Positions 18,416 through 26,713 of a DNA stretch of 64,000 nt are shown here, piece after piece. The translations under genes were made by a program, and so were the position numbers. The notes beneath the pieces are model-generated. The model was not told the origin of the DNA. It made no database searches and saw nothing but the letters and a program-made list of their open reading frames with translations. How positions within the stretch are numbered: position 1 is the first letter of the stretch; every line of letters begins with the position of its first letter. The stretch is from Leptothrix cholodnii SP-6. Its GTDB lineage: Bacteria; Pseudomonadota; Gammaproteobacteria; Burkholderiales; Burkholderiaceae_C. The stretch covers positions 558,001 through 622,000 of the forward strand of contig NC_010524.1 in the NCBI RefSeq assembly GCF_000019785.1, written 5' to 3'.

Positions 18416-20725
18416 TCAGGTGCCGTGATCGCTGCGCGAGGCGCCGACATCCGCCGCCGCCATCGATGCCAGCCCGGCCAGCCAGGGGCCGATCTGCTCG
18501 GCCGCCATCGATTGCGCATACCGATCGCCCTGCAGCACCGGGCAGCCGTGCTCGATCAGGAAGGCGGCCTGCGCCGCGGTCTCGATGCCTTCGGCCACCA
18601 CGATCAGGCCGAGGCTCTCGCCGATGTGCAGCATCGCCGCGGCCAGGGTCTGCGCCACCGCGAGGTGTTCGATGTCGTGCACGAAACTGCGATCGAGCTT
18701 GAGCTGGCGCAGCGGCAGCCGATGCAGGTGGCTCAGGCTGGACTGGCCGTTGCCGAAATCGTCCATCGCCAGCCCGACGCCCAGCGCCTGCAGCGCCCGC
18801 AGCTTGTCGAGCGAGTCGGCGCGGCGGTCGATCCAGGCCGATTCGGTCAGTTCGAGCGTCAGCTGATCGCCGCGCAGGCCGTGCCGATCCAGCAGCTGAC
18901 GCACCCGCGCCGGCAGGCCGGGATCCTGGAAGTTGCGCGGCGACAGGTTGACGGCCACACGCGGCACGTCGATGCCGTCGGCGCGCCAGCCGGCCAGCTG
19001 GGCGCAGGCGGCTTCGAGCACCCAGTTCGACAGCTCGTCCATCAGGCCCGCCTCTTCGGCGACCGGGATGAAACGCTCGGGTGACACGTCACCCAGCACC
19101 GGGTGACGCCAGCGCAGCAGCGCCTCGACCCCGAACAGCGACATCGACGCCGGGCCCGCGGCCGGCGATCGGGGGGTCTTGCCGGGCGGGCACACCTGCG
19201 GCTGGAAGTGCAGCTGCAGCCCGCCGCGATGCAGGGCGGCACGCAGATCGGCGGCCAGGCGCAGCCGGTCCTCTGCGGCGCGGTTCATCTCGGCGCGGTA
19301 GAAGTGCAGGCCGCCGCGGCCGTCCTTCTTGGCCTGGTACATCGCGGCATCGGCGTGGCGCAGCAGCCGGTCGAGGTCGCTGCCGTCGTCGGGGTACATG
19401 GCCACGCCCAGGCAGGCGCCGGTCGTCAGGTCGAGGTCGCCGACGGTGATCGGGCGGGCCAGCGCCTGCTGCACCCGCTCGGCCGTGTGGCGGGCCTGCT
19501 CGACGCCGCAATGCGGCAGCACCACGACGAACTCGTCACCCGCCAGGCGGCAGACCAGGCTGCGATCGCGCACCTCGCCGGCCAGCCGCTGGGCCACCTC
19601 GCGCAGCAGTTCGTCGCCCACCGCATGGCCGTGGCTGTCGTTGACGTCCTTGAAGCGGTCGAGGTCGATGAACAGCAGGGCCAGCGTCGTGCCGTCCTGT
19701 TGCGCCTGCGTGATCGCCCGTGCCAGGTTGGCCTGCAGCAGCGCACGGTTGGGCAGGCCGGTCAGGCCGTCGTAATAGGCCAGCTGGTGGATGTGGGCGT
19801 GGCTGCGCTCGCGCTCGAGCGCCAGGGTGCACAGGTGCACGCTCATCTCGACCAGCTGCTCGTGCAGGCCGTGCGGTGCACGCGGTTCGCGGAAGTAGAA
19901 CGCGAACGTGGCCAGCACCCGGCCCTCGCCGTTCTTGATCGGGCTCGACCAGCAGGCGCGCAGGCCGAGCGGCTGCACCACGTGCCGGTAGTCGTCCCAG
20001 AGCGGATCGGTGTCGATGTCGGTCACCACCACCGGGCTGCCGCGCCAGGCGGCGGTGCCGCAGGAGCCCGCCTTGGGGCCGATCGGCGCACCGTCGAACT
20101 GGCACGACACCTCGGCGGGGATGCTCGGGCCGGCCAGCGGCCGGATCAGGCCGTCGTCATCGACGCCCAGCACCGTGGCCACCACATCGGGCGCCAGGAT
20201 CTGGACCTGCGTGCAGACCAGCGCCATCACCTCGGCCAGCGGCCGATCGCGCACCAGCGCGCCGAGCACCGGCCCCTGCAGTTCGGTGAGGATGCGCTGC
20301 TGCGTGATGTCGGCCAGCGTCAGCAGCCAGGTGTCGGGCTCGCCCTGCGCGGCGGGCAGGGCATCGAGCACCAGCGTGCACCAGAGCGGCCGACCGCCGT
20401 GGCCGTGGACCAGCGCCTCGGTGCCGGCCCGGCCGTGGCGCCGGGCCTGATCCTGCAGCCGCTCCCAGCCCGGGATCGTGGCCCCCGGCCCCGCCAGCAC
20501 CTGCTCGGGCCTGCGGCCCAGCAGATCGGCCGCGGCCAGTCCGAGCCAGCGGCCGCAGCTGTCGCTGACCTCGGTGATGCGGCCGTCGGCGCCGCAGACC
20601 AGTGCGGCGCACGGGCCGTCGTCGAACAGCCGGGTCAGGGCCGGCAGCAGCGCCGATCGATCCGTGCGCGGGGTGGGCGATCCGGTGCGGCCGGACGCGG
20701 GGGGATCATCGGGTGGGTGGCTCAT
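18416..20725 (-). CDS. PAS-GAF-GGDEF-EAL cyclic-di-GMP regulator
   Basis: A protein of about 769 residues with no clear membrane span. A PAS-like region (about 25-130) is followed by a GAF-like sensor (about 150-300), a GGDEF domain with the active-site loop LAGDEFVVVLP, and an EAL domain (GVEALLRWRHP, then ELTES, MDDFGNGQSS, LKLDRSF, VVAEGIET). All residues usually needed for c-di-GMP phosphodiesterase activity look present. The inhibitory RxxD site before GGDEF reads RDRS, so product inhibition is probably lost. Start is uncertain: 20725 (MSHPPDD) or 20770; neither has a well-spaced Shine-Dalgarno sequence. It follows ruvC in the same direction. Confidence 0.88.
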   Translation of the reverse strand: MSHPPDDPPASGRTGSPTPRTDRSALLPALTRLFDDGPCAALVCGADGRITEVSDSCGRWLGLAAADLLGRRPEQVLAGPGATIPGWERLQDQARRHGRAGTEALVHGHGGRPLWCTLVLDALPAAQGEPDTWLLTLADITQQRILTELQGPVLGALVRDRPLAEVMALVCTQVQILAPDVVATVLGVDDDGLIRPLAGPSIPAEVSCQFDGAPIGPKAGSCGTAAWRGSPVVVTDIDTDPLWDDYRHVVQPLGLRACWSSPIKNGEGRVLATFAFYFREPRAPHGLHEQLVEMSVHLCTLALERERSHAHIHQLAYYDGLTGLPNRALLQANLARAITQAQQDGTTLALLFIDLDRFKDVNDSHGHAVGDELLREVAQRLAGEVRDRSLVCRLAGDEFVVVLPHCGVEQARHTAERVQQALARPITVGDLDLTTGACLGVAMYPDDGSDLDRLLRHADAAMYQAKKDGRGGLHFYRAEMNRAAEDRLRLAADLRAALHRGGLQLHFQPQVCPPGKTPRSPAAGPASMSLFGVEALLRWRHPVLGDVSPERFIPVAEEAGLMDELSNWVLEAACAQLAGWRADGIDVPRVAVNLSPRNFQDPGLPARVRQLLDRHGLRGDQLTLELTESAWIDRRADSLDKLRALQALGVGLAMDDFGNGQSSLSHLHRLPLRQLKLDRSFVHDIEHLAVAQTLAAAMLHIGESLGLIVVAEGIETAAQAAFLIEHGCPVLQGDRYAQSMAAEQIGPWLAGLASMAAADVGASRSDHGT

Positions 20726-20837
20726 CGCGGGTACTGCATCGCTGCGGATCTCCTCCGCGGGTCGGGGCATGTCCGTGCCGGCATGCGGGAGATGAATCGA
20801 TTCTGCACCGCCCGCCCCGAGGCCGACATCGAACCGA

Positions 20838-21389
20838 TCAAAAGATCCGGCCGCCCCGGTAGTGGGCGTGCTGCCGGCGCTGCAGCGTGGTGGCCTGCTC
20901 GATGGCCGCGAACGAGCCGCCGGCATGGGCATGCGTGATCGCCAGGCCGAGCGCATCGGAGGCGTCCTGGTTCGGCCGACCGGGCAGCTGCAGCAGCCGC
21001 ATCACCATCTCCTGCACCTGCTCCTTGCGCGCGTGGCCGCTGCCGACCACGGCCTTCTTCATCTGCAGCGCGGTGTATTCGGTCACTGCCAGCCCGCCCG
21101 TCACCAGCGCCGCCAGCGCCGCCCCGCGCGCCTGGCCGAGCAGCAGCGTGCTCTGCGGGTTGACGTTGACGAACACGATCTCGATCGACGCACACGTCGG
21201 CTGGTAGGTCGCCATCACCTCGCGCACGCCCTCGAAGATCAGCTTGATGCGCCCCGGCAGATCGCCGATGTCGGCCTCGCGGGTGTGCACCGTGCCGCTG
21301 GCGACGTAACGCAGCGCCTGGCCCTCGACGTCGATCACGCCGAAGCCGGTGGTCGCCAGGCCGGGGTCGATGCCGAGGATGCGGGTCAT
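20838..21389 (-). CDS. ruvC: Holliday junction endonuclease RuvC
   Basis: A 183-residue nuclease that resolves Holliday junctions with RuvAB. Acidic active-site residues are visible: Asp7 in ILGIDPGL, Glu in ASIEIVFV, and the DASDALGLA(I)THAH pair near the C-terminus. The N-terminal start at the ATG gives the family's usual first residues. It lies between purH and the GGDEF/EAL gene, all on the minus strand; ruvA and ruvB are not in the window. Confidence 0.96.
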   Translation of the reverse strand: MTRILGIDPGLATTGFGVIDVEGQALRYVASGTVHTREADIGDLPGRIKLIFEGVREVMATYQPTCASIEIVFVNVNPQSTLLLGQARGAALAALVTGGLAVTEYTALQMKKAVVGSGHARKEQVQEMVMRLLQLPGRPNQDASDALGLAITHAHAGGSFAAIEQATTLQRRQHAHYRGGRIF

Positions 21390-21462
21390 GTCGGCACCCG
21401 AAGCGCCGGGTACGGCACTTCACCCGGCGCGGCGGCCCGTGGGTGTGCTGGCTGAGACACGT

Positions 21463-23070
21463 TCAATGCCGGAAATGCCGCACGCCGGTGTACACCATCG
21501 CGATGCCACGCTCGTTGGCCGCGTCGATCACCTCCTGGTCGCGCATCGAGCCGCCCGGCTGGATCACGCAGGTGGCGCCGGCATCGGCCACCACGTCGAG
21601 GCCGTCGCGGAACGGGAAGAACGCGTCGCTCGCCACCGCGCTGCCGGCCAGGGTCAGACCGGCGTGGCCAGCCTTGATGCTGGCGATGCGCGCCGAGTCG
21701 AGCCGGCTCATCTGGCCCGCGCCCACGCCCACCGTCATGCCGCCGCTGCAGAACACGATCGCATTGCTCTTGACGAACTTGGCCACGCTCCAGGCGAACA
21801 TCAGGTCGTCGATCTGCTGCGCGGTCGGCGCCAGCTTCGTGACGATCTTCAGGTCTTCGCGCTTGAGCACGTGGTTGTCGGCGCTCTGGATCAGCAGGCC
21901 CGAGCCGATGCGCTTGATGTCGTGCGCGTTCTGGCCGCGCGCCCAGGCGCTGGCGCCGTCACGCTGGACCTGGCTCAGATCGATCAGCAGCACGCGGGTG
22001 TTGGCCTTGGCGGCGAAGATGGCGCGCGCCTCGTCGGTGTAGGCCGGCGCGATCAGCACCTCGACGAACTGCTTGGCGACCTGCTCGGCGGCGGTTTTGT
22101 CGACCACCGTGTTGAAGGCGATGATGCCGCCGAAGGCCGAGGTCGGATCGGTCTTGAACGCCTTGGCGTAGGCCGCGCCGGCGTCCGCACCGAGCGCCAC
22201 GCCGCAAGGGTTGGCGTGCTTGACGATCACGCAGGCGGGGGTGTCGAAGCTCTTCACGCACTCCCACGCCGCGTCGGCGTCGGCGATGTTGTTGTACGAC
22301 AGCTCCTTGCCCTGCAGCTGCACGGCGCTGACCAGCGAGCCGGGCGCGGGGTAGAGGTCGCGGTAGAAGGCGGCGGCCTGATGCGGGTTCTCGCCGTAAC
22401 GCAGGTCTTGCAGCTTGACGAAGCGGCCGTTGCTCTGGCCCGGGAACTCGATGCGCGCCGGGGCCGCATCGCCGTCACCGGCACCACCGTCGGTGATCGA
22501 CGACAGGTAGTCGGAGATCGCGGCGTCGTAGTTGCTGATGCGGTTGAAGGCCGCCACCGACAGCGCGAAACGCGTCGCGCGGCTCACCGTACCGGCCTGC
22601 TGCAGCTCGGCGATCACGCCCGCGTACTGGCTGGCGTCGGTGAGCACGGCCACGTCCTTCCAGTTCTTGGCGGCGCTGCGCACCATCGCCGGGCCGCCGA
22701 TGTCGATGTTCTCGATCGCGTCGTCGAGCGTGCAGCCGGCCTTGGCCACGGTGGCCTCGAAGGGGTAGAGGTTGACGATCAGCAGGTCGATGGTCTCGAT
22801 GCCGTGCGCCGCCAGCGCCGCCATGTGCTCGGGCAGGTCGCGCCGCGCCAGCAGGCCGCCGTGGATCTTCGGGTGCAGCGTCTTGACGCGGCCGTCGAGC
22901 ATCTCCGGGAAACCGGTGTGTTCGGCCACCTCGGTGACCGGCAGGCCGGCGTCGGCCAGCAGTTTGGCGGTGCCGCCGGTGGACAGCAGCTTGACGCCGG
23001 TGGCGTGCAGCGCCTGGGCAAGCTCGACGATGCCGGTCTTGTCGGAGACGGAAATCAGGGCGGTGGGCAT
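21463..23070 (-). CDS. purH: Bifunctional AICAR transformylase/IMP cyclohydrolase PurH
   Basis: A 535-residue enzyme of the last two steps of IMP synthesis. The N-terminal MGS-like cyclohydrolase domain begins [10 protein letters not shown] and includes STGGTAKLL and HPKIHGGLL. The C-terminal formyltransferase domain shows the IVKHANPCG Lys-His motif, [10 protein letters not shown], and [10 protein letters not shown](M)TVGVGAGQ. The ATG at 23070 is chosen because the family begins there, although the frame is open upstream. It lies downstream of fis, with a possible terminator between. Confidence 0.97.
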   Translation of the reverse strand: MPTALISVSDKTGIVELAQALHATGVKLLSTGGTAKLLADAGLPVTEVAEHTGFPEMLDGRVKTLHPKIHGGLLARRDLPEHMAALAAHGIETIDLLIVNLYPFEATVAKAGCTLDDAIENIDIGGPAMVRSAAKNWKDVAVLTDASQYAGVIAELQQAGTVSRATRFALSVAAFNRISNYDAAISDYLSSITDGGAGDGDAAPARIEFPGQSNGRFVKLQDLRYGENPHQAAAFYRDLYPAPGSLVSAVQLQGKELSYNNIADADAAWECVKSFDTPACVIVKHANPCGVALGADAGAAYAKAFKTDPTSAFGGIIAFNTVVDKTAAEQVAKQFVEVLIAPAYTDEARAIFAAKANTRVLLIDLSQVQRDGASAWARGQNAHDIKRIGSGLLIQSADNHVLKREDLKIVTKLAPTAQQIDDLMFAWSVAKFVKSNAIVFCSGGMTVGVGAGQMSRLDSARIASIKAGHAGLTLAGSAVASDAFFPFRDGLDVVADAGATCVIQPGGSMRDQEVIDAANERGIAMVYTGVRHFRH

Positions 23071-23093
23071 GGGCGATCCGATGCAGAAGTCAG

Positions 23094-23117
23094 AAAACAA
23101 AAAAGGCCCGCAGGCCC
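23094..23117 (-). terminator. Weak terminator or attenuator between fis and purH
   Basis: Read on the minus strand, a short GGCC-TGCG-GGCC hairpin (23116-23105) is followed by six T residues and then GTTTT. The four-pair stem is weak, so partial termination between fis and purH is more likely than a full stop. Confidence 0.4.
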
Positions 23118-23141
23118 GGTGCGATGGGGCTGCGTGTGCGC

Positions 23142-23378
23142 TCAGTCGATCAGCTTGTGCTCGAGCAGCTTGCGACGCAAGGTGTTGCGGTTGATGCCCA
23201 GCCATTCGGCGGCGCGGCTCTGGTTGCCGTCGGCTTTCTGCATCACGACGTCGAGCAGCGGGCGTTCGACCGCCTTGAGCACCATGTCGTAGAGGGCATG
23301 CGGCTCGGTGCCTTCGAGGTCCTGGAAATAGACCTCGAGGTTGTCGCGGATGGAGGCGTCAATCGGGGGCGAGCTCAT
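23142..23378 (-). CDS. fis: Fis-type DNA-binding protein
   Basis: A 78-residue protein whose C-terminal half is the Fis helix-turn-helix ([19 protein letters not shown], about residues 53-71), preceded by the helical dimerisation part. Fis bends DNA and acts as a nucleoid and transcription factor. Betaproteobacterial Fis proteins are about this short. The ATG overlaps the dusB stop (ATGA), the well known dusB-fis arrangement, so it is cotranscribed and probably translationally coupled with dusB. Confidence 0.93.
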   Translation of the reverse strand: MSSPPIDASIRDNLEVYFQDLEGTEPHALYDMVLKAVERPLLDVVMQKADGNQSRAAEWLGINRNTLRRKLLEHKLID

Positions 23379-24415
23379 GCGGCGAGTGTTTCTTCAATCG
23401 TTGTGGGTTCAGCGGCGGCTTGTGGCCAGCGCTCGTGGGCATCGGCCAGGTCGCTCAGGTAGTCGTCGACGGCGCGCCACTGGTCGGCGGTGGTCTCGAT
23501 GCGGTTCATCTCGGCGCGGAAGTGTGCGCCGCCGGGCAGCGCGTGCACCGCCCAGCCGATGTGCTTGCGCGCGGTGCGCACGCCCGAGCGTTCACCGTAG
23601 AGGCTGTAGTGGTCCTGCAGGTGTTCGAGCAGCCAGTCGCGCACCTGCAGCGTGCGCGGCGCGTCCATCGCCTGGCCGGTGGCCAGGTGGTGGGCGATCT
23701 CGCGGAAGATCCACGGCCGGCCCTGCGCGGCGCGGCCGATCATGACCGCATCGGCGCCGGTCGCGCGCAGCACCCGGGCGGCCTTCTCGGGGCTGTCGAT
23801 GTCGCCGTTGGCGACCACCGGGATCTGCAGCGCGGCCTTCACCGCGGCGATCGTGCGGTACTCGGCCTCGCCCTTGTAGCCCTGCTCGCGGGTTCGGCCG
23901 TGCACGGTCACCATCGCGATGCCGGCGTCCTGCGCGGCGCGCGCGATCTGCAGCGCGTTCTTCTGTTCCTGGCACCAGCCGGTGCGCATCTTCAGCGTCA
24001 CCGGCACGCCGTGCGGCGCGCTGGCGGCGACCACCGCGTCGATGATGCGCAGCGCCAGGCTCTCGTTCTGCATCAGCGCCGAGCCGGCCCAGACGTTGCA
24101 CACCTTCTTGGCCGGGCAGCCCATGTTGATGTCGATGATCTGGGCGCCGCGCTCGATGTTGTAGCGCGCCGCCTCGGCCATCATCTCGGGCTCGGTGCCG
24201 GCGATCTGCACCGCGATCGGCGCCACCTCGCCGGTGTGGTCGAGGCGGCGGCTGGTCTTCAGGCTGTCACGCAGTTCGGGGCGCGAGGTCACCATCTCGC
24301 TGACCGCGTAACCCGCGCCCAGGCGCTTGCAGAGCTGGCGGAACGGCCGATCGGTGACCCCGGCCATCGGGGCGACGAAGAGCCGGTTCGGCAGCAGGTG
24401 GGGGCCGATCTGCAT
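23375..24415 (-). CDS. dusB: tRNA-dihydrouridine synthase B
   Basis: A 346-residue FMN-dependent TIM-barrel enzyme that reduces uridines in the tRNA D-loop. Motifs: VAPMAGVTDRPFR near the N-terminus, NMGCPAKKVCN with the catalytic cysteine, TLKMRTGW, VTVHGRTREQGY, ANGDI and MIGRAAQGRPW. The ATG at 24415 gives the normal N-terminus; the frame remains open far upstream only because of GC content. It is the first gene of the dusB-fis unit, read away from the YqaA-type gene. Confidence 0.96.
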   Translation of the reverse strand: MQIGPHLLPNRLFVAPMAGVTDRPFRQLCKRLGAGYAVSEMVTSRPELRDSLKTSRRLDHTGEVAPIAVQIAGTEPEMMAEAARYNIERGAQIIDINMGCPAKKVCNVWAGSALMQNESLALRIIDAVVAASAPHGVPVTLKMRTGWCQEQKNALQIARAAQDAGIAMVTVHGRTREQGYKGEAEYRTIAAVKAALQIPVVANGDIDSPEKAARVLRATGADAVMIGRAAQGRPWIFREIAHHLATGQAMDAPRTLQVRDWLLEHLQDHYSLYGERSGVRTARKHIGWAVHALPGGAHFRAEMNRIETTADQWRAVDDYLSDLADAHERWPQAAAEPTTIEETLAA

Positions 24416-24462
24416 GGTGGGTGGGGGGTGCGAAAAGGCGGGTCTGCTGCAAAAGGAGGCAG

Positions 24463-24468
24463 AGTATA
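24463..24468 (-). promoter_or_regulatory. -10 element of the dusB-fis promoter
   Basis: On the minus strand a TATACT hexamer lies about 50 bases before the dusB start, in the only AT-richer part of the 105-base divergent gap. No convincing -35 was found. Confidence 0.5.
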
Positions 24469-24520
24469 ACGGCCGCGTCCGCAACATTTCCTTACCGGGG
24501 AGCCGCCAGAATGGCTGTCC

Positions 24521-25003
24521 ATGGACGCCTGGATCTCTTCTTTGCTGGCCGCGCTGGCCTTGCCCGAATACGGCCTGTCGACGCTGTTCATGGTCGCCAC
24601 GCTGTCGGCCACGCTGCTGCCGATGGGCTCCGAGCCGGTGCTGTTCGGGCTGGTCAAGCTCAACCCCGGGCTGTTCTGGCCGGCGATTGCGGTGGCCACC
24701 GCCGGCAACACGCTGGGCGGGGCGATCTCGTGGTGGATGGGTTACGGCGCCGAAAAGGCCTACGAGAAGATCACCCACCACAGCGCCGAACACCGCGCGC
24801 TGGCGATCCTGCGCCGCTTCGGCCCCAAGGCCTGCCTGCTGGCCTGGCTGCCGGTGGTGGGCGACCCGCTGTGCGCGGTGGCCGGCTGGCTGCAGCTGCC
24901 GTTCTGGCCCTGCGTGGCCTACATGGCGATCGGCAAGCTGCTGCGCTACATCACCATGACGGCCGCGCTGCTGTGGGTGTTTCCGGGTCAGTGGCCGCTC
25001 TGA
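24521..25003 (+). CDS. YqaA-family inner membrane protein
   Basis: A 160-residue protein with about four hydrophobic segments and the VTT/DedA-like pattern: SATLLPMGSEPVLFG, TAGNTLGGAISWWMGY, a charged loop, FGPKACLLAWLPVVGDPLCAVAGWL-type helix pair, and a terminal span. The Gly-Asn-Thr-Leu-Gly and Pro-x-x-Gly-Asp-Pro motifs are typical of YqaA. Members are thought to act in membrane lipid or ion homeostasis, but the exact role is unknown. It is divergent from dusB and stands alone. Confidence 0.82.
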   Translation: MDAWISSLLAALALPEYGLSTLFMVATLSATLLPMGSEPVLFGLVKLNPGLFWPAIAVATAGNTLGGAISWWMGYGAEKAYEKITHHSAEHRALAILRRFGPKACLLAWLPVVGDPLCAVAGWLQLPFWPCVAYMAIGKLLRYITMTAALLWVFPGQWPL

Positions 25004-25103
25004 CACCCTGACGGGTGCACCCGCCAGAGGGATGTTCAGGCGCGTGGCTGCCGCTACGATGAGGCTCGACACAACCACAGGCCGATCCGTGAAGGAACGC
25101 AGG

Positions 25104-26618
25104 ATGACCGACCCCAACCGCCCCGCCGCCGGCGCCACGCCCGCCTACTCCGAGCTCGAACAGCGCCACGCCCGCATCTACCGCTTCGAGCACCTCGGCT
25201 CGATCGTCGGCTGGGACCAGGCCGCCAACATGCCGCCCAAGGGCAACGAGGCGCGTGCCGCCGCGATGGCCGAGCTCGACACCCTGCTGCACGGCCTGCG
25301 CACTGACGCCTGGCTGCGCGATCTGCTGCAGCGCGCCGAAGACGAGCCGCTCAGCGACTGGCAGCGCGCCAACCTGCGCGAGATGCGGCGCGACTGGCGC
25401 GCCAGCAACGCCCTGCCGGCGCGCCTGGTCGAGCAGCGCACGCTCGCCACCGCGCGCTGCGAACACGCCTGGCGGCGCCAGCGCCCGGCCAACGACTGGG
25501 CCGGCTTCGTCGAGAACTTCCGCCCGGTGCTGCGCGTGGCGCGCGAAGAGGCGCAATGCCTGTCGCAGGAAACCGGCCTCGCGCCCTACGACGCGCTGAT
25601 GGACCGCTACGAACCCGGCATGACCAGCGCCGAGGTCGAGCGCGTGTTCGGCGATCTCAAGACCTGGCTGCCCGACCTGGTGCGCAAGGTCCAGGAGCGC
25701 CAGCGCGACGAGCCGGTGCTGCTGCCGCAAGGCCCCTTCGCACGCCCGGCGCAGAAGGCGATCAGCCTGGCGATGATGCAGCGGCTCGATTTCGACTTCG
25801 ACGCCGGCCGGCTCGACGAGAGCACCCATCCGTTCTCCGGCGGCGTGCCCGAGGACGTGCGCCTGACCACCCGCTACCTCGACCACGACCTGCACCAGAG
25901 CCTGATGGGCACGGTGCACGAGACCGGTCACGCCCGCTACGAGCAGAACCTGCCGCGCAGCTGGCTCGGCCAGCCGATCGCCCGCGCCCGCTCCTACGGC
26001 ATCCACGAGAGCCAGAGCCTGTCGTTCGAGATGCAGCTGGGCGCGCACCCCGGTTTCGTGCGCATGCTGGTGCCGATGCTGGTCGACCATTTCGGCGCGC
26101 AGCCGGCCTTCGAGGTCGACAACCTGTGCCGCCTGATGACGCGCGTCAAGCCCGGTTTCATCCGCGTCGACGCCGACGAGCTGACCTACCCGGCGCACGT
26201 GATCCTGCGTTTCGAGATCGAGCGCGCGCTGATCGAAGGCGGCCTGGAGGTCGAGGACATCCCGGCGCTGTGGGACGCCAAGATGGCCGACTACCTGGGC
26301 GTGGACACACGCGGCAACTTCGCCGACGGGCCGATGCAGGACGTGCACTGGCCGAGCGGCGCGTTCGGCTACTTCCCCTGCTACACGCTGGGCGCGATGT
26401 ACGCCGCGCAGTGGTTCGCGGCAATGCGCCGGGCCACGCCGGATCTGGATGCGCAGATCGAGGCCGGCAATCTGAAGCCGGTGTTCGACTGGCTGAGCCA
26501 AAACATCTGGCAGCAGGCCTCGCGCTGGGAAACCCCCGAGCTTGCGCTGCGCGCCAGCGGCGAGCGCCTCAATCCGGCGCACTACCGCGCCCACCTCGAG
26601 CAGCGCTACCTCGGCTGA
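25104..26618 (+). CDS. M32 family metallocarboxypeptidase
   Basis: A 504-residue thermostable-carboxypeptidase-1-type enzyme that removes C-terminal residues in the cytoplasm. The zinc site HETGH lies near residues 272-276, with the downstream IHESQS glutamate near 302, and the family segments GWDQAANMPPKG near the N-terminus and FPCYTLGAMYAAQ near the C-terminus are clear. The start at 25104 is preceded by a purine-rich GGAACGCAGG. Length is typical. It is probably monocistronic; a palindromic repeat follows it. Confidence 0.94.
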   Translation: MTDPNRPAAGATPAYSELEQRHARIYRFEHLGSIVGWDQAANMPPKGNEARAAAMAELDTLLHGLRTDAWLRDLLQRAEDEPLSDWQRANLREMRRDWRASNALPARLVEQRTLATARCEHAWRRQRPANDWAGFVENFRPVLRVAREEAQCLSQETGLAPYDALMDRYEPGMTSAEVERVFGDLKTWLPDLVRKVQERQRDEPVLLPQGPFARPAQKAISLAMMQRLDFDFDAGRLDESTHPFSGGVPEDVRLTTRYLDHDLHQSLMGTVHETGHARYEQNLPRSWLGQPIARARSYGIHESQSLSFEMQLGAHPGFVRMLVPMLVDHFGAQPAFEVDNLCRLMTRVKPGFIRVDADELTYPAHVILRFEIERALIEGGLEVEDIPALWDAKMADYLGVDTRGNFADGPMQDVHWPSGAFGYFPCYTLGAMYAAQWFAAMRRATPDLDAQIEAGNLKPVFDWLSQNIWQQASRWETPELALRASGERLNPAHYRAHLEQRYLG

Positions 26619-26639
26619 TCCGCGGCGGCGTGTTTCACA

Positions 26640-26712
26640 AGGCAACGCCGGGCTGCCCCACGTTTCCTTGCCCCCTCGGGGGGGCTGACGGGCACCGGCC
26701 GGTTCGGGGGCG
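26640..26712. repeat. Intergenic palindromic GC repeat
   Basis: The gap between the convergent carboxypeptidase and outer membrane protein genes holds GCCCCC (26670-26675) facing GGGGGC (26680-26685), then the perfect palindrome ACCGGCCGGT (26694-26703). The TGCCCCCTCGGGGGG-type core is shared with the element inside recQ near 46480. It looks like a short dispersed repeat and may also act as an mRNA 3' stabiliser. Confidence 0.6.
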
Positions 26713-26713
26713 C

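Noticed and set aside
25004..25030. Terminator after the YqaA-type gene
   Set aside because: A CACCCTGACGGGTG hairpin is present but is short and has no T tract.
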